Origin: Gammaproteobacteria bacterium
GTDB lineage: Bacteria; Pseudomonadota; Gammaproteobacteria; Steroidobacterales; Steroidobacteraceae
Direction: 5' to 3'
Length of the DNA: 64,000 nt
Assembly: GCA_016874235.1 (NCBI GenBank)
Contig: VGUJ01000008.1
Location: 1 to 64,000 of the forward strand
Part shown: piece by piece, positions 8,488 through 16,156 of the stretch
Position numbering within the stretch: position 1 is the first letter of the stretch
How the letters are laid out: every line of letters begins with the position of its first letter
The notes under the pieces: model-generated
The model's input: the letters and a program-made list of their open reading frames with translations, nothing else
What the model was told of the DNA's origin: nothing
Databases searched by the model: none
Position numbers and translations under genes: made by a program

Positions 8488-9429
8488 TCACTCCGCAGCA
8501 GGAGAAAGAGCATGGTCGAGGGTCGCGACGTCCTCGAGCGCGAGGCAAGCCAGCGAGGGAGATTTATCGATCCGGCGATTGAGTCCCGTCAATACCTTGC
8601 CCGGGCCGCACTCGATGAGTCGATGGACGCCAAGTCCGACAAGGGCTTGGACGGTGGCCACCCATCGTACGGGGCTCGCGAGTTGGCGATACAGCAAATC
8701 GGCAATCGTCACCGGATCAGAGTACTCGGTGGCGTCGACCGAACTTAGAAATCGGATCTGCGGTGCCGCCAAAGCCATGGATCGCACCCGTTCGCGGAGT
8801 TTTTCTGCGGCTGGACGCATCAGAGAACTGTGACATGGGACGCTGATGGGTAACGGCAATGCGCGCTTGGCGCCTTTGGCTTTCGCGGTCTCGATCGCCC
8901 GGTGCAGTGCGCTCGCGTGTCCGGCGATCACGACCTGACCGGGTCCGTTGTAGTTAACGGCTTCGGCCATCTCTCCCTGCGAGGCTTCGGCACAGGCGGC
9001 CTCGACGTCGGCGTCGGATAGTCCGAGGATGGCAGCCATGCCTCCCTGCCCGCTCGGCATGGCGTCACGCATGACCTCGCCGCGGAAGCGCACCAAGGCC
9101 ACTGCGTCTTCGAAGCGAAGTACCCCGGCCGCAACGAGTGCGGTGAATTCGCCGAGGGAGTGACCTGCAACCCACTGCGGTCGCGCTCCGCCACGGTTTT
9201 GCCACACCCGCCACGTGGCCACACCCGCCACCAGCATCACCGGCTGGGTGATCTCCGTCAGCGCGAGCTGCTCAGCCGGTCCGTTCTGGGCGAGCGCCCA
9301 GAGGTCGAATCCGAGAACACTCGAGGCGGAATCGAAGGTCGCGCGAACCACGGGATCGGCCTCGCCGAGCCCGCCCAACATTCCGACCGACTGCGATCCC
9401 TGACCGGGAAAGACAAACGCCACGGACAT
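8488..9429 (-). CDS. fabD: malonyl-CoA:ACP transacylase
   Basis: It transfers malonyl from CoA to ACP. Motifs are AFVFPGQGSQSVGM at the N-terminus, the nucleophile in VAGHSLGEFTALVAAG, and the catalytic His in ISVPCHSSLM. I trimmed the 415-residue track ORF to ATG 9429 (313 residues). A GGGGAG ribosome site lies eight bases upstream of this start, and an alternative ATG at 9456 overlaps a TATAAT promoter box. FabD is the first gene of the local fab cluster; fabH, plsX and rpmF, which usually precede it, are absent. Confidence 0.95.
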   Translation of the reverse strand: MSVAFVFPGQGSQSVGMLGGLGEADPVVRATFDSASSVLGFDLWALAQNGPAEQLALTEITQPVMLVAGVATWRVWQNRGGARPQWVAGHSLGEFTALVAAGVLRFEDAVALVRFRGEVMRDAMPSGQGGMAAILGLSDADVEAACAEASQGEMAEAVNYNGPGQVVIAGHASALHRAIETAKAKGAKRALPLPISVPCHSSLMRPAAEKLRERVRSMALAAPQIRFLSSVDATEYSDPVTIADLLYRQLASPVRWVATVQALVGLGVHRLIECGPGKVLTGLNRRIDKSPSLACLALEDVATLDHALSPAAE

Positions 9430-9440
9430 CCCTGCACTCC

Positions 9441-9491
9441 CCTGTTCAGCCGACATTATACGTCTAGGCTCTGTCACAGCCCCTGAACAGG
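9441..9491. repeat. 9-bp inverted repeat in the fabD/gspG divergent promoter region
   Basis: CCTGTTCAG at 9441-9449 is mirrored exactly by CTGAACAGG at 9483-9491, with 33 bases between the arms. The pair straddles the TATAAT box of fabD and lies just upstream of gspG. The arm spacing is about four helical turns centre to centre, so it could bind two repressor dimers or form an mRNA stem. The function is unknown. Confidence 0.5.
9455..9460 (-). promoter_or_regulatory. -10 box of the fabD-fabG promoter
   Basis: The minus strand reads a perfect TATAAT here, 26 bases before the chosen fabD ATG, leaving a short leader that contains the GGGGAG ribosome site. No good -35 hexamer is seen 17 bases upstream, so an activator or a non-consensus -35 would be needed. 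The position argues against the longer FabD start at 9456. Confidence 0.5.
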
Positions 9492-9532
9492 CCTTTGTTA
9501 TGATCGAACGGCAGTGTACGGGAGGATCCGTT

Positions 9533-9970
9533 TTGCGCCGACACAAGATTCGAGGCTTCACCCTCATCGAGATCATGGTGGTGGTCGTCATCATGGGCTT
9601 GCTGGCCGCGTTCATCGTTCCGCGGGTCATGGATCGTGTCGACGAGGCGCGGGTGACTAAGGTTCGCGCCGACCTCCAGGCGATCGAGACGGCTCTGGCC
9701 ATGTACCGTCTCGATACGGCTCGACTTCCGTCCACCAGCCAAGGCCTCGGTGCGCTGGTTCAGAAGCCCGAGGATCCCACGCTGCGCAATTGGCGATCAG
9801 GCGGATACATGGCTCGGGTCTCTGCCGATCCTTGGGGAAACCCTTATCGCTATCGTCAGCCCGGAACGCGGGGATCCGAGTTCGATGTCTACTCTGTGGG
9901 TCCGGACGGGCTCGAGGGCAGTCCCGAGACTGATCAGGACAATATCGGTAACTGGTCGCTCAGCAATTGA
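9533..9970 (+). CDS. gspG: type II secretion major pseudopilin GspG
   Basis: This is the main subunit of the periplasmic pseudopilus of the type II secretion system. The product has 145 residues. A short basic leader (RRHKIRG) precedes the prepilin peptidase site G/FTLIEIMVVVVIMGLL with the conserved Glu at +5. The C-terminal half has the GspG signature DPWGNPYRYR and the calcium-loop-like ending. I chose TTG at 9533 instead of the track's ATG at 9500, because GGGAGGA lies six bases before TTG and the leader then has normal length. It is the first gene of an eight-gene block. Confidence 0.93.
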   Translation: MRRHKIRGFTLIEIMVVVVIMGLLAAFIVPRVMDRVDEARVTKVRADLQAIETALAMYRLDTARLPSTSQGLGALVQKPEDPTLRNWRSGGYMARVSADPWGNPYRYRQPGTRGSEFDVYSVGPDGLEGSPETDQDNIGNWSLSN

Positions 9971-10491
9971 TCGTGCGGGCCCGGCGCTCCTCAGGTTTTA
10001 CGCTCATCGAAGTGCTCGTGGTGCTGGCGATCATCGCGATCGTCATGGGCGGAGCCCTGTTGTCGCTCGGTCTAATGGGCCGGCGAGATGCCGCTCCCCC
10101 GGAGCTTGAACGGTTGAGCGTGCTGTTGGTCGATATCCGCGAGCGCGCTGAGTTGGAAAATCGGGCCTACGGCGTTCGACTCGACAGTTCCGGTTATCAG
10201 TTTCTCGTCCACGATTCGCAAACGATGCGATGGCTCGAACTGGATGACCGTCGTTTTGCGCAAGGACGCTGGGCGACGGGGACCGCGCTCGAGCTCGATG
10301 TGGAGGGCCGCCGAATCATTCTCGGCCGTCTTGCCTCGTCCGCGCGCGAGGAGACTCCAGACATCGGTGTCGACAGTACGGGGGAATTCACCCCGTTCGA
10401 GTTGCGCGTTGGATCGGTGGACTCGCTGGGTCGCTGGCGCCTCGGCCCAGACGACAACGGCGATCTTGCTTTACGGAGGCTAGAGCGATGA
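9967..10491 (+). CDS. gspH: type II secretion minor pseudopilin GspH
   Basis: This minor pseudopilin has about 174 residues. The leader ends at SSG/FTLIEVLVVLAIIAIVMGG, a standard class III signal with Glu+5. The rest is a beta-rich GspH-like domain ending in a basic tail (LALRRLER). The TTG start overlaps the gspG stop as TTGA; a GTG two codons later is an alternative. Its position between gspG and gspI supports the name more than its weakly conserved body. Confidence 0.86.
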   Translation: MIVRARRSSGFTLIEVLVVLAIIAIVMGGALLSLGLMGRRDAAPPELERLSVLLVDIRERAELENRAYGVRLDSSGYQFLVHDSQTMRWLELDDRRFAQGRWATGTALELDVEGRRIILGRLASSAREETPDIGVDSTGEFTPFELRVGSVDSLGRWRLGPDDNGDLALRRLER

Positions 10492-10925
10492 GTCCGCGGA
10501 CGTCCTCAGCCGCTCCACGCGGATTTACCTTGGTCGAAGTCCTGGTGGCCTTGGTGGTGGTCGCACTCGGCGTATCGGCGGTGATGTCGTCGATGTTGTC
10601 CGCCGCGACGAGCACCGATCGCTTGCGTGAGCGGGCGTACGCCGAGTGGGTGGCATTGAACCAAGTCACCGAGGCGCGTGTCGCCACGCCGTTCCCCGCG
10701 CTCGGACGAACGGAAGGTGTTGCACGGATGGCGGATCGCGAATGGGATTGGCGGCAGGATGTGCAGCCGACGGCGATCACCGGTGTCGTGCAGATCGTCG
10801 TCGAGGTCCGTGCGAGCGGCAGCGAAGACTGGCTCGTGACGATGAGCGGCGCGCGCGGACGAAACCTCGTGCTCGAGGGGAACGCCGACCCACTTTGGGA
10901 CACCGCGGAGCGAACGCTCCCATGA
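10488..10925 (+). CDS. gspI: type II secretion minor pseudopilin GspI
   Basis: This 145-residue pseudopilin is part of the tip complex with GspJ and GspK. The prepilin cleavage site is PRG/FTLVEVLVALVVVALGV. A typical GspI feature is the RAYAEWVALNQVTEARV segment, matching the family's A..A..VA.NQ..E motif. Its ATG overlaps the gspH stop and its stop overlaps the gspJ ATG, indicating stepwise translational coupling. Confidence 0.9.
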   Translation: MSPRTSSAAPRGFTLVEVLVALVVVALGVSAVMSSMLSAATSTDRLRERAYAEWVALNQVTEARVATPFPALGRTEGVARMADREWDWRQDVQPTAITGVVQIVVEVRASGSEDWLVTMSGARGRNLVLEGNADPLWDTAERTLP

Positions 10926-11545
10926 CGCGTCGCTCGACACGCGGATTTACCTTGATCGAATTGTTGGTCGGACTCTTCGTGACGGCCGTGATGTTTGCGA
11001 TCGGCTATGGCGCCTTGACCGAAGTGGCGCGAAACCGCCTCGAAATCCAAAACACTCAGACCAGTCTGAGCGAGCTACGACGGGCTGTTCGCGTGCTCGC
11101 GGATGATCTTGGCCAATTACACCCGCGTCCGATTCGCGACGAACTTGGGCGGATTTACGCACCGGCGCTGGTGGCCGAGCCCGGCACGCTTTCGCCAATC
11201 GGTCTGACTCGCGGCGGTCGCACGACCACCTCGTCGCATTCGCGTAGCAGCCTGCAGCGAGTCGAATATCTCATCGAGGGCGGTCGTCTCGTGCGCTTCG
11301 TGTGGCCCGTCCTCGATCGGGTCCAGTCCTCGAATGCCTCGCGTCGCGTTTTGATGCGCGACGTGAGATCACTCGAGTTCCGGTATCTCGATGATCGAGG
11401 TGATTGGCGAACGGACTGGCCGCCGCCTCCGTCTTCGGGCGAGAGCGAGATCTCCCAGCAACGCATTCGTCCGCGCGCCATCGAGTTCACGCTGATCACA
11501 GAGAGCCAGGGAGCCATTCGGCGGGTGATCGAGGTGCCTCGATGA
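10922..11545 (+). CDS. gspJ: type II secretion minor pseudopilin GspJ
   Basis: This is the tip-complex pseudopilin GspJ, 207 residues from the ATG that overlaps the gspI stop; the 299-residue track ORF starts inside gspI and is too long. The leader MTRRSTRG/FTLIELLVGLFVTAVMF is standard. The downstream RAVRVLADDLGQLHPRPIRDE stretch is typical of GspJ. The stop overlaps the gspK start. Confidence 0.9.
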   Translation: MTRRSTRGFTLIELLVGLFVTAVMFAIGYGALTEVARNRLEIQNTQTSLSELRRAVRVLADDLGQLHPRPIRDELGRIYAPALVAEPGTLSPIGLTRGGRTTTSSHSRSSLQRVEYLIEGGRLVRFVWPVLDRVQSSNASRRVLMRDVRSLEFRYLDDRGDWRTDWPPPPSSGESEISQQRIRPRAIEFTLITESQGAIRRVIEVPR

Positions 11546-12486
11546 AGGGCCGCGGCGTCGCATTGCTGACTGCCTTGATCGTGGTCGCGATCGCCACCGC
11601 GATTGCGATGGCTATTTTCTTTGATACGGGGCTATTACTTCGACGCTCGGAAGGCGGTCTCGCTCGTGATCGGGCAATGTTGTTGGCCGGCGCCGCCGAG
11701 GCGGCCGCCGCACGTGTGCTGACGGAGGACCTTGATACCGGCGCGTCCGCGATTCACCCTGCCCAGCGTTGGTCGACGCGTCTCGGCCCCGTCGAAATCG
11801 ACCACGCGGGAATCGTGACCGGACAGCTCGTCGATCTTCAGGGACGGTTCAACCTCAATTCACTTCGCGATCCGAACGGTCAGATCGATCCTGTCGCGCT
11901 GGAATTGTTTGAGCGATTACTCGTCACGTTGGAGCTCGAGCCAAGCTGGGCGCCGAAGATCGCCGATTGGATTGATGCCGATGATGTCCCGACGAGTGGG
12001 GGTGCGGAAGACGACCTCTACAGCACCTTGTCCCCCGGATACCGCCCGCCTAATCGCCCGCTGACCACGGTATCTGAACTGATGTTGTTGCCGGCGTTCG
12101 ATCTTGCTCGATACACGCGACTCGCGCCTCACGTCTCGGCACTGCCGCGCGATGCGTCGATCAATTTATGCTCAGCGACTGCGGCGTTGTTGGATGCGCT
12201 GAGTAACGAACGTCAGTGGGTCGGGGCGGAAGATGCGCTCGCCCGCAATCGGGAACGCGAGTGCTTTCCTCGGGCGGAAGTGTTTCGCTCGGGATTGTCT
12301 GACGCGGCCGGCTACGCCCGGTTGGAGCGTGCAGTCGGTCTCGGCGAGCGGAGTCGATACTTTCAACTCCGGACTGAGACTGTCATTGGCACGACGCAAT
12401 TCTCCTTGTACAGTCTGCTCCGCTATGAAAGCACGCCGCCCTCGCCCCCCGGTATCCGGGTGCTCTGGCGACACACGGCGGAGTGA
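11542..12486 (+). CDS. gspK: type II secretion minor pseudopilin GspK
   Basis: GspK is the large capping pseudopilin, here 314 residues from ATG 11542 (the longer track ORF begins inside gspJ). It starts MKGRGVALLTALIVVAIATA, the GspK version of the signal, which lacks the Glu+5 found in the other pseudopilins; this absence is normal for GspK and lets it cap the tip. The segment LVDLQGRFNLNSLRDPNG and the helix-hairpin-like region NRPLTTVSELMLLPAFD are family hallmarks. Confidence 0.92.
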   Translation: MKGRGVALLTALIVVAIATAIAMAIFFDTGLLLRRSEGGLARDRAMLLAGAAEAAAARVLTEDLDTGASAIHPAQRWSTRLGPVEIDHAGIVTGQLVDLQGRFNLNSLRDPNGQIDPVALELFERLLVTLELEPSWAPKIADWIDADDVPTSGGAEDDLYSTLSPGYRPPNRPLTTVSELMLLPAFDLARYTRLAPHVSALPRDASINLCSATAALLDALSNERQWVGAEDALARNRERECFPRAEVFRSGLSDAAGYARLERAVGLGERSRYFQLRTETVIGTTQFSLYSLLRYESTPPSPPGIRVLWRHTAE

Positions 12487-12498
12487 CGAGTAGCGATC

Positions 12499-13680
12499 AT
12501 GACCGACACGCTCTTCATCCATCTGTCCTCGCCCGATCCTGCGCAGCCGGTGATGGCAGCGCTTCTTTCCTCGGACGGATCATCACTACGCGCAGCATTC
12601 CCCAGCACACTCGAGGCGCTGTCCGCCGCGAATTCGGCCGTCACGGTCGTAGCACTGGTTCCCGGTTCTTCAGCGCTCAGCACCGTCGCGGTGTTGCCGA
12701 AGGTGAGCTCGGGGCAAGTCAGGACAATGCTCCCCTTTGCGTTGGAAGAGCAGATTGCGGGCGACCTCGATCAGCAACACTTCGCCATGGGTCGTCCCAT
12801 CTCGACCTCAGGGTCTTCGTCACGCGCGGGTCTACACGTTCCGGTCGTCGTCATCCGGCGTGAGACGCTCGACCAGTATCTCGAGGTGTTGCGATCCGTA
12901 GGCCTCGACCCTTCCGCGCTGTATCTCGATGAATCTTTGATTGCGGCGAAGCCAGGCGACGTCATTGCCTGGGTGCAGGGCGAGGAGGTGTTTTTGCGCT
13001 CGCCTGTCGGAGTCGGACTACGTTGTCGCGCCAAGGACATGCCGATGAGCCTCGATTTTCTTCAGTCGGACCCTCCGTTTTCGACCTTAGGGCTACAACT
13101 CGTCGGTCTGTCCGATCAGTCCTCGATCGACCTCGATATCGAGGCCTTGGAGGCACGTTTCGCTCGAGTTCAGGTGACCCGGTCCGACGGTCCCGTACTC
13201 GACTGGCTCGTGGCTCAGAGATCGATCGCAGAGCCCATCAATCTCTTGCAAGGTGAGCGAAAGCCCCGACCGCGAACGGAGGCGCTTGTCTCGCGTTGGC
13301 GGTGGGCGGCGGCGCTCGCGGCGATCTTATTCGCGCTGGTGCTCATCGATTACGGCAATACCTGGCGTTCTGCGGCGATCGAGGAATCGGCGCTCGATCA
13401 GACACTTGCTCAAGCGGGGGATCTATCGGCCTCGAATGGTTCGATCAAGCCCTCGCGACTCCGTCGAGCCCTGGTGGATCTCGCACAGGTTGGCGTGCGT
13501 GATGGGGCGATCGTATCGATCGCTAACCAAGAGAATGTGGTGCGGGTGACACTTCGCAACGCGAACGCCGTTGAAACAAGCGCTAGAGCGCTTGAAGCAT
13601 TAGGGTGGCGCGTCGACTCCAGCGTCGATGACCAGGGACGCGCACAGTGGACGCTCATCGAGCTGGAGGTGTCGCCGTGA
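12499..13680 (+). CDS. gspL: type II secretion inner-membrane platform protein GspL
   Basis: GspL links the secretion ATPase GspE to the inner-membrane platform. The 393 residues comprise an actin-like cytoplasmic domain with the TMLPFALEEQIAGDLDQ-like segment at about residues 75-90, one membrane helix at about 268-286 and a small periplasmic ferredoxin-like domain. It begins 12 bases after gspK and overlaps gspM by GTGA. GspE, its partner, is not in the window. Confidence 0.88.
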   Translation: MTDTLFIHLSSPDPAQPVMAALLSSDGSSLRAAFPSTLEALSAANSAVTVVALVPGSSALSTVAVLPKVSSGQVRTMLPFALEEQIAGDLDQQHFAMGRPISTSGSSSRAGLHVPVVVIRRETLDQYLEVLRSVGLDPSALYLDESLIAAKPGDVIAWVQGEEVFLRSPVGVGLRCRAKDMPMSLDFLQSDPPFSTLGLQLVGLSDQSSIDLDIEALEARFARVQVTRSDGPVLDWLVAQRSIAEPINLLQGERKPRPRTEALVSRWRWAAALAAILFALVLIDYGNTWRSAAIEESALDQTLAQAGDLSASNGSIKPSRLRRALVDLAQVGVRDGAIVSIANQENVVRVTLRNANAVETSARALEALGWRVDSSVDDQGRAQWTLIELEVSP

Positions 13681-14156
13681 CGTCGCTCCGCGAGCAACTC
13701 GCAGATCGTCTCGAGGCGATGTCTGACCGGGATCGGCGGGCGCTTCGTCTCGGTACGATCGTCTTGGCCCCCCTCCTCGTGATCTCGGGCGTCGCGACCG
13801 TGGTGAGCGAAAACCAGGCGACGCTTCAGCGTGTCGAGGCGAAACGGCGGCTGCTTGCCGATCTACCGGCCGCACGAGACCTCAGCCAACGCGCGCAACG
13901 AATGGGATCCGAGATGTCGCTTTCGCTCGAAATGCGAGTGAAGCGCATCCTCGAGCGGCACGGTGTCCAAGCGACCGTCGACCTTCAGCCTGACTCTTCC
14001 GTTCGCGTCCGTGCGGACGCGGCGGCATTTGACGCGTTGATCGAGTGCCTCGGAGATTTCGAGGCGGCCTCGGTCTCAATCCGACGCGGTACGTTGACCT
14101 CGGTTGACTCCGGACGGGTCGATGTCGAGTGGAATCTTCAGTCCTCATCACCGTGA
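13677..14156 (+). CDS. gspM: type II secretion platform protein GspM
   Basis: This small bitopic membrane protein (159 residues) stabilises GspL. A short cytoplasmic N-terminus with LADRLEAMSDRDRRALRLG precedes one membrane helix at about residues 28-45, and the periplasmic part ends in a small alpha/beta domain. The GTG start overlaps the gspL stop, and its stop overlaps gspN in the same way. Sequence conservation in this family is low, so the call relies strongly on position. Confidence 0.85.
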   Translation: MTSLREQLADRLEAMSDRDRRALRLGTIVLAPLLVISGVATVVSENQATLQRVEAKRRLLADLPAARDLSQRAQRMGSEMSLSLEMRVKRILERHGVQATVDLQPDSSVRVRADAAAFDALIECLGDFEAASVSIRRGTLTSVDSGRVDVEWNLQSSSP

Positions 14157-14866
14157 TCCGTCGTCGATTGCTGATGGCCCTGCTGACGCTGGGCCTCGTC
14201 TTCGGATCCCTCCTCTGGTTGCCGGCGCGAATCATTGAACCGCTTTTGCCGCCCTCTGCAGAGTGCGGCGTGTTGAGGGGTACGGTTTGGCGCGGTCAAT
14301 GCGACGACCTACGCATTCGAGGTAGTCGATCGGGATCGATCGCTTGGGCGCTGGGCCTCTCCATCCAGCGTCCGTTGACGTTCCCCGTACGTCTAAGATG
14401 GACCAAAGATTCGTCCGTCGCCGAGGGGACGTTGCAGGCTGCGTTGTTCGAGCCCACCTCGCTTGAACTCGAATCGGTTTCGATCGAATTGGAATCGCTA
14501 CGTAATGCGCTGCCCGCAGACGTCTTCCTCGGACCGCTCGCCGGTGTAGACGGACAGCTTGACGCCTCGGGGTTACGCCTTCAATTCGATACAGGACGAC
14601 TTTCGGCCCTTCACGGTGAGGCCACGCTCACTCGGGCCACCTTGCTGAAGTCCGGCGCGCACTTTGGGCCGATCTTCGGTCGTTTCGATGGCCGCTCGGG
14701 CACCGTGCGCGATCGTGGGGGACCGCTCGAGTTCAACGCCTCAGTTGTCCTGGTTGCGCCTGGGGCCTTCACTGCCCAAGTTCGGGTGCTCCCGCGGGTC
14801 GCTGGCGTGCTGCCTGGGCTCCCCGCCGGAATCCCGATCGAGGCCGATGTCGAGGGTCGGCTTTAG
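14153..14866 (+). CDS. gspN: type II secretion protein GspN
   Basis: GspN is an accessory component present in only some type II systems. The 237 residues have an N-terminal membrane anchor (LLMALLTLGLVFGSLLWLPA) and a periplasmic body including GTVWRGQC near residue 45, a family motif. I chose the GTG overlapping the gspM stop rather than the track's upstream GTG at 14129. It is the last gene of the block, and its TAG stop overlaps the stop of the convergent aminotransferase gene. gspC, D, E, F and O must lie elsewhere. Confidence 0.85.
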   Translation: MIRRRLLMALLTLGLVFGSLLWLPARIIEPLLPPSAECGVLRGTVWRGQCDDLRIRGSRSGSIAWALGLSIQRPLTFPVRLRWTKDSSVAEGTLQAALFEPTSLELESVSIELESLRNALPADVFLGPLAGVDGQLDASGLRLQFDTGRLSALHGEATLTRATLLKSGAHFGPIFGRFDGRSGTVRDRGGPLEFNASVVLVAPGAFTAQVRVLPRVAGVLPGLPAGIPIEADVEGRL

Positions 14867-16101
14867 GCGCGCGCGCCGGCATTCGCCCGATAGTCGTCCA
14901 ACAACTCGCCCATTCGATTGAATACGGTGCGTAGCGTTGAGGCATCCGGAAGATTCGTGATGCGGAAGTGCGTGTTGTAGGGGACGTTGAAGCTTACGCC
15001 GGGTGCGACTAGCACATGCTTCTTCTCGAGCAGATCGAGTGCGAACGTTTGATCGTCGAAGCCGGGAAGATCGTCTCCTACCCCGACAAATGCATACAGC
15101 GCGCCCGCCGGCGCGCGAAGTCGAAGCGACGGATTGCGCTCGACTGAGTCGACGATCGCTTTTCGCGATTCGTAGAGGCGGCCACCCGGTGACGTGAGTT
15201 CGCGAATACTTTGATAGCCGCCCAAGGCCGTTTGAACGGCCCACTGCCCCGGAACGTTGCTGCAGAGACGTAAAGACGCCAAGAGCTCCATGGCGCTGAT
15301 GAAGTCTTTGGCGGCAGCGACGTCTCCGGAGACGATCGCCCACCCAACTCGATAACCGCACGCACGATAGACCTTCGACAGCCCGGACATCGTGACGCAG
15401 ACCGTATCGTGAGCCAGTGTGGCCATCGGTACGAACTCCGCGCCGTCATAGGTGATCTGGTCATAGATCTCGTCGCATAGAAGAACGAGTCCTCGACGCT
15501 CCGCGAGTCGCGCGATCGCGGTCAGCACCTCCCGTGGGTAAACGGCGCCCGTCGGGTTATTGGGATTCACGATCACGATCGCCCGAGTACGAGGCGTGAT
15601 CAGAGACTCGATCTCTTGCGGATCGGGCACGAAGTCCCTCTCGGGACGACACGGGTAATGAACTGCCTTGCCGCGATTCAGATTGACCGCTGCCGTCCAG
15701 AGCGGATAGTCAGGGCTCGGTACCAAGACTTCATCGCCTTCATTGAGCAGCGCGCGTAACGCGATGTCGATGAGCTCTGACACGCCGTTGCCGATGAACA
15801 CATCCTCCGCCGTGACGCCCGACACGCCTCGCCCCTGTTGCTGCATCACGATCGCCTCCCGCGCTGGAAAGATGCCCTTCTGGTGGCAATAACCTTCACT
15901 GTCGGGAAAGTTTTCGATCATGGCGAGGCGCATCGTCTCCGGCGTTCGGAACCCAAAGAGCGCAGGATTACCAATGTTCAAAGAAATGATCTCGTAGCCC
16001 TTTCGGGACAGCTCGAGAGCGCGTCGAGCGAGATTGCCCCGAATCTCATACTTGACGTTGGCGAGGCTCTCGCTGGTACGCACGGGCTTGGAGGCAGGCA
16101 T
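14863..16101 (-). CDS. alaA: alanine-type aminotransferase (AlaA-like, class I/II)
   Basis: This pyridoxal-phosphate aminotransferase has 412 residues. The AlaA features are IRGNLARRALELSRKGYEI and LNIGNPALFGF at the N-terminus, the cofactor loop DYPLWTAAVNLN, NPNNPTGAVYP, DEIYDQITYDG and the Schiff-base lysine in MSGLSKVYRACGYRVGW. It probably interconverts pyruvate and alanine with glutamate as donor. A valine-preferring relative or a methionine aminotransferase remains possible. It stands alone, 55 bases downstream of the FAD-oxidase gene on the same strand. Confidence 0.88.
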   Translation of the reverse strand: MPASKPVRTSESLANVKYEIRGNLARRALELSRKGYEIISLNIGNPALFGFRTPETMRLAMIENFPDSEGYCHQKGIFPAREAIVMQQQGRGVSGVTAEDVFIGNGVSELIDIALRALLNEGDEVLVPSPDYPLWTAAVNLNRGKAVHYPCRPERDFVPDPQEIESLITPRTRAIVIVNPNNPTGAVYPREVLTAIARLAERRGLVLLCDEIYDQITYDGAEFVPMATLAHDTVCVTMSGLSKVYRACGYRVGWAIVSGDVAAAKDFISAMELLASLRLCSNVPGQWAVQTALGGYQSIRELTSPGGRLYESRKAIVDSVERNPSLRLRAPAGALYAFVGVGDDLPGFDDQTFALDLLEKKHVLVAPGVSFNVPYNTHFRITNLPDASTLRTVFNRMGELLDDYRANAGARA

Positions 16102-16156
16102 GAGATTCCGGACCCGCTTTAAGCGGAAAGGTCAAAAAGGGCGCGCAGAATACCGT

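Noticed and set aside
9441-9491. LexA-type SOS box in the fabD/gspG region
   Set aside because: CTGTTCAG and CTGTCACAG look similar, but the CTGT-N8-ACAG spacing is not satisfied.
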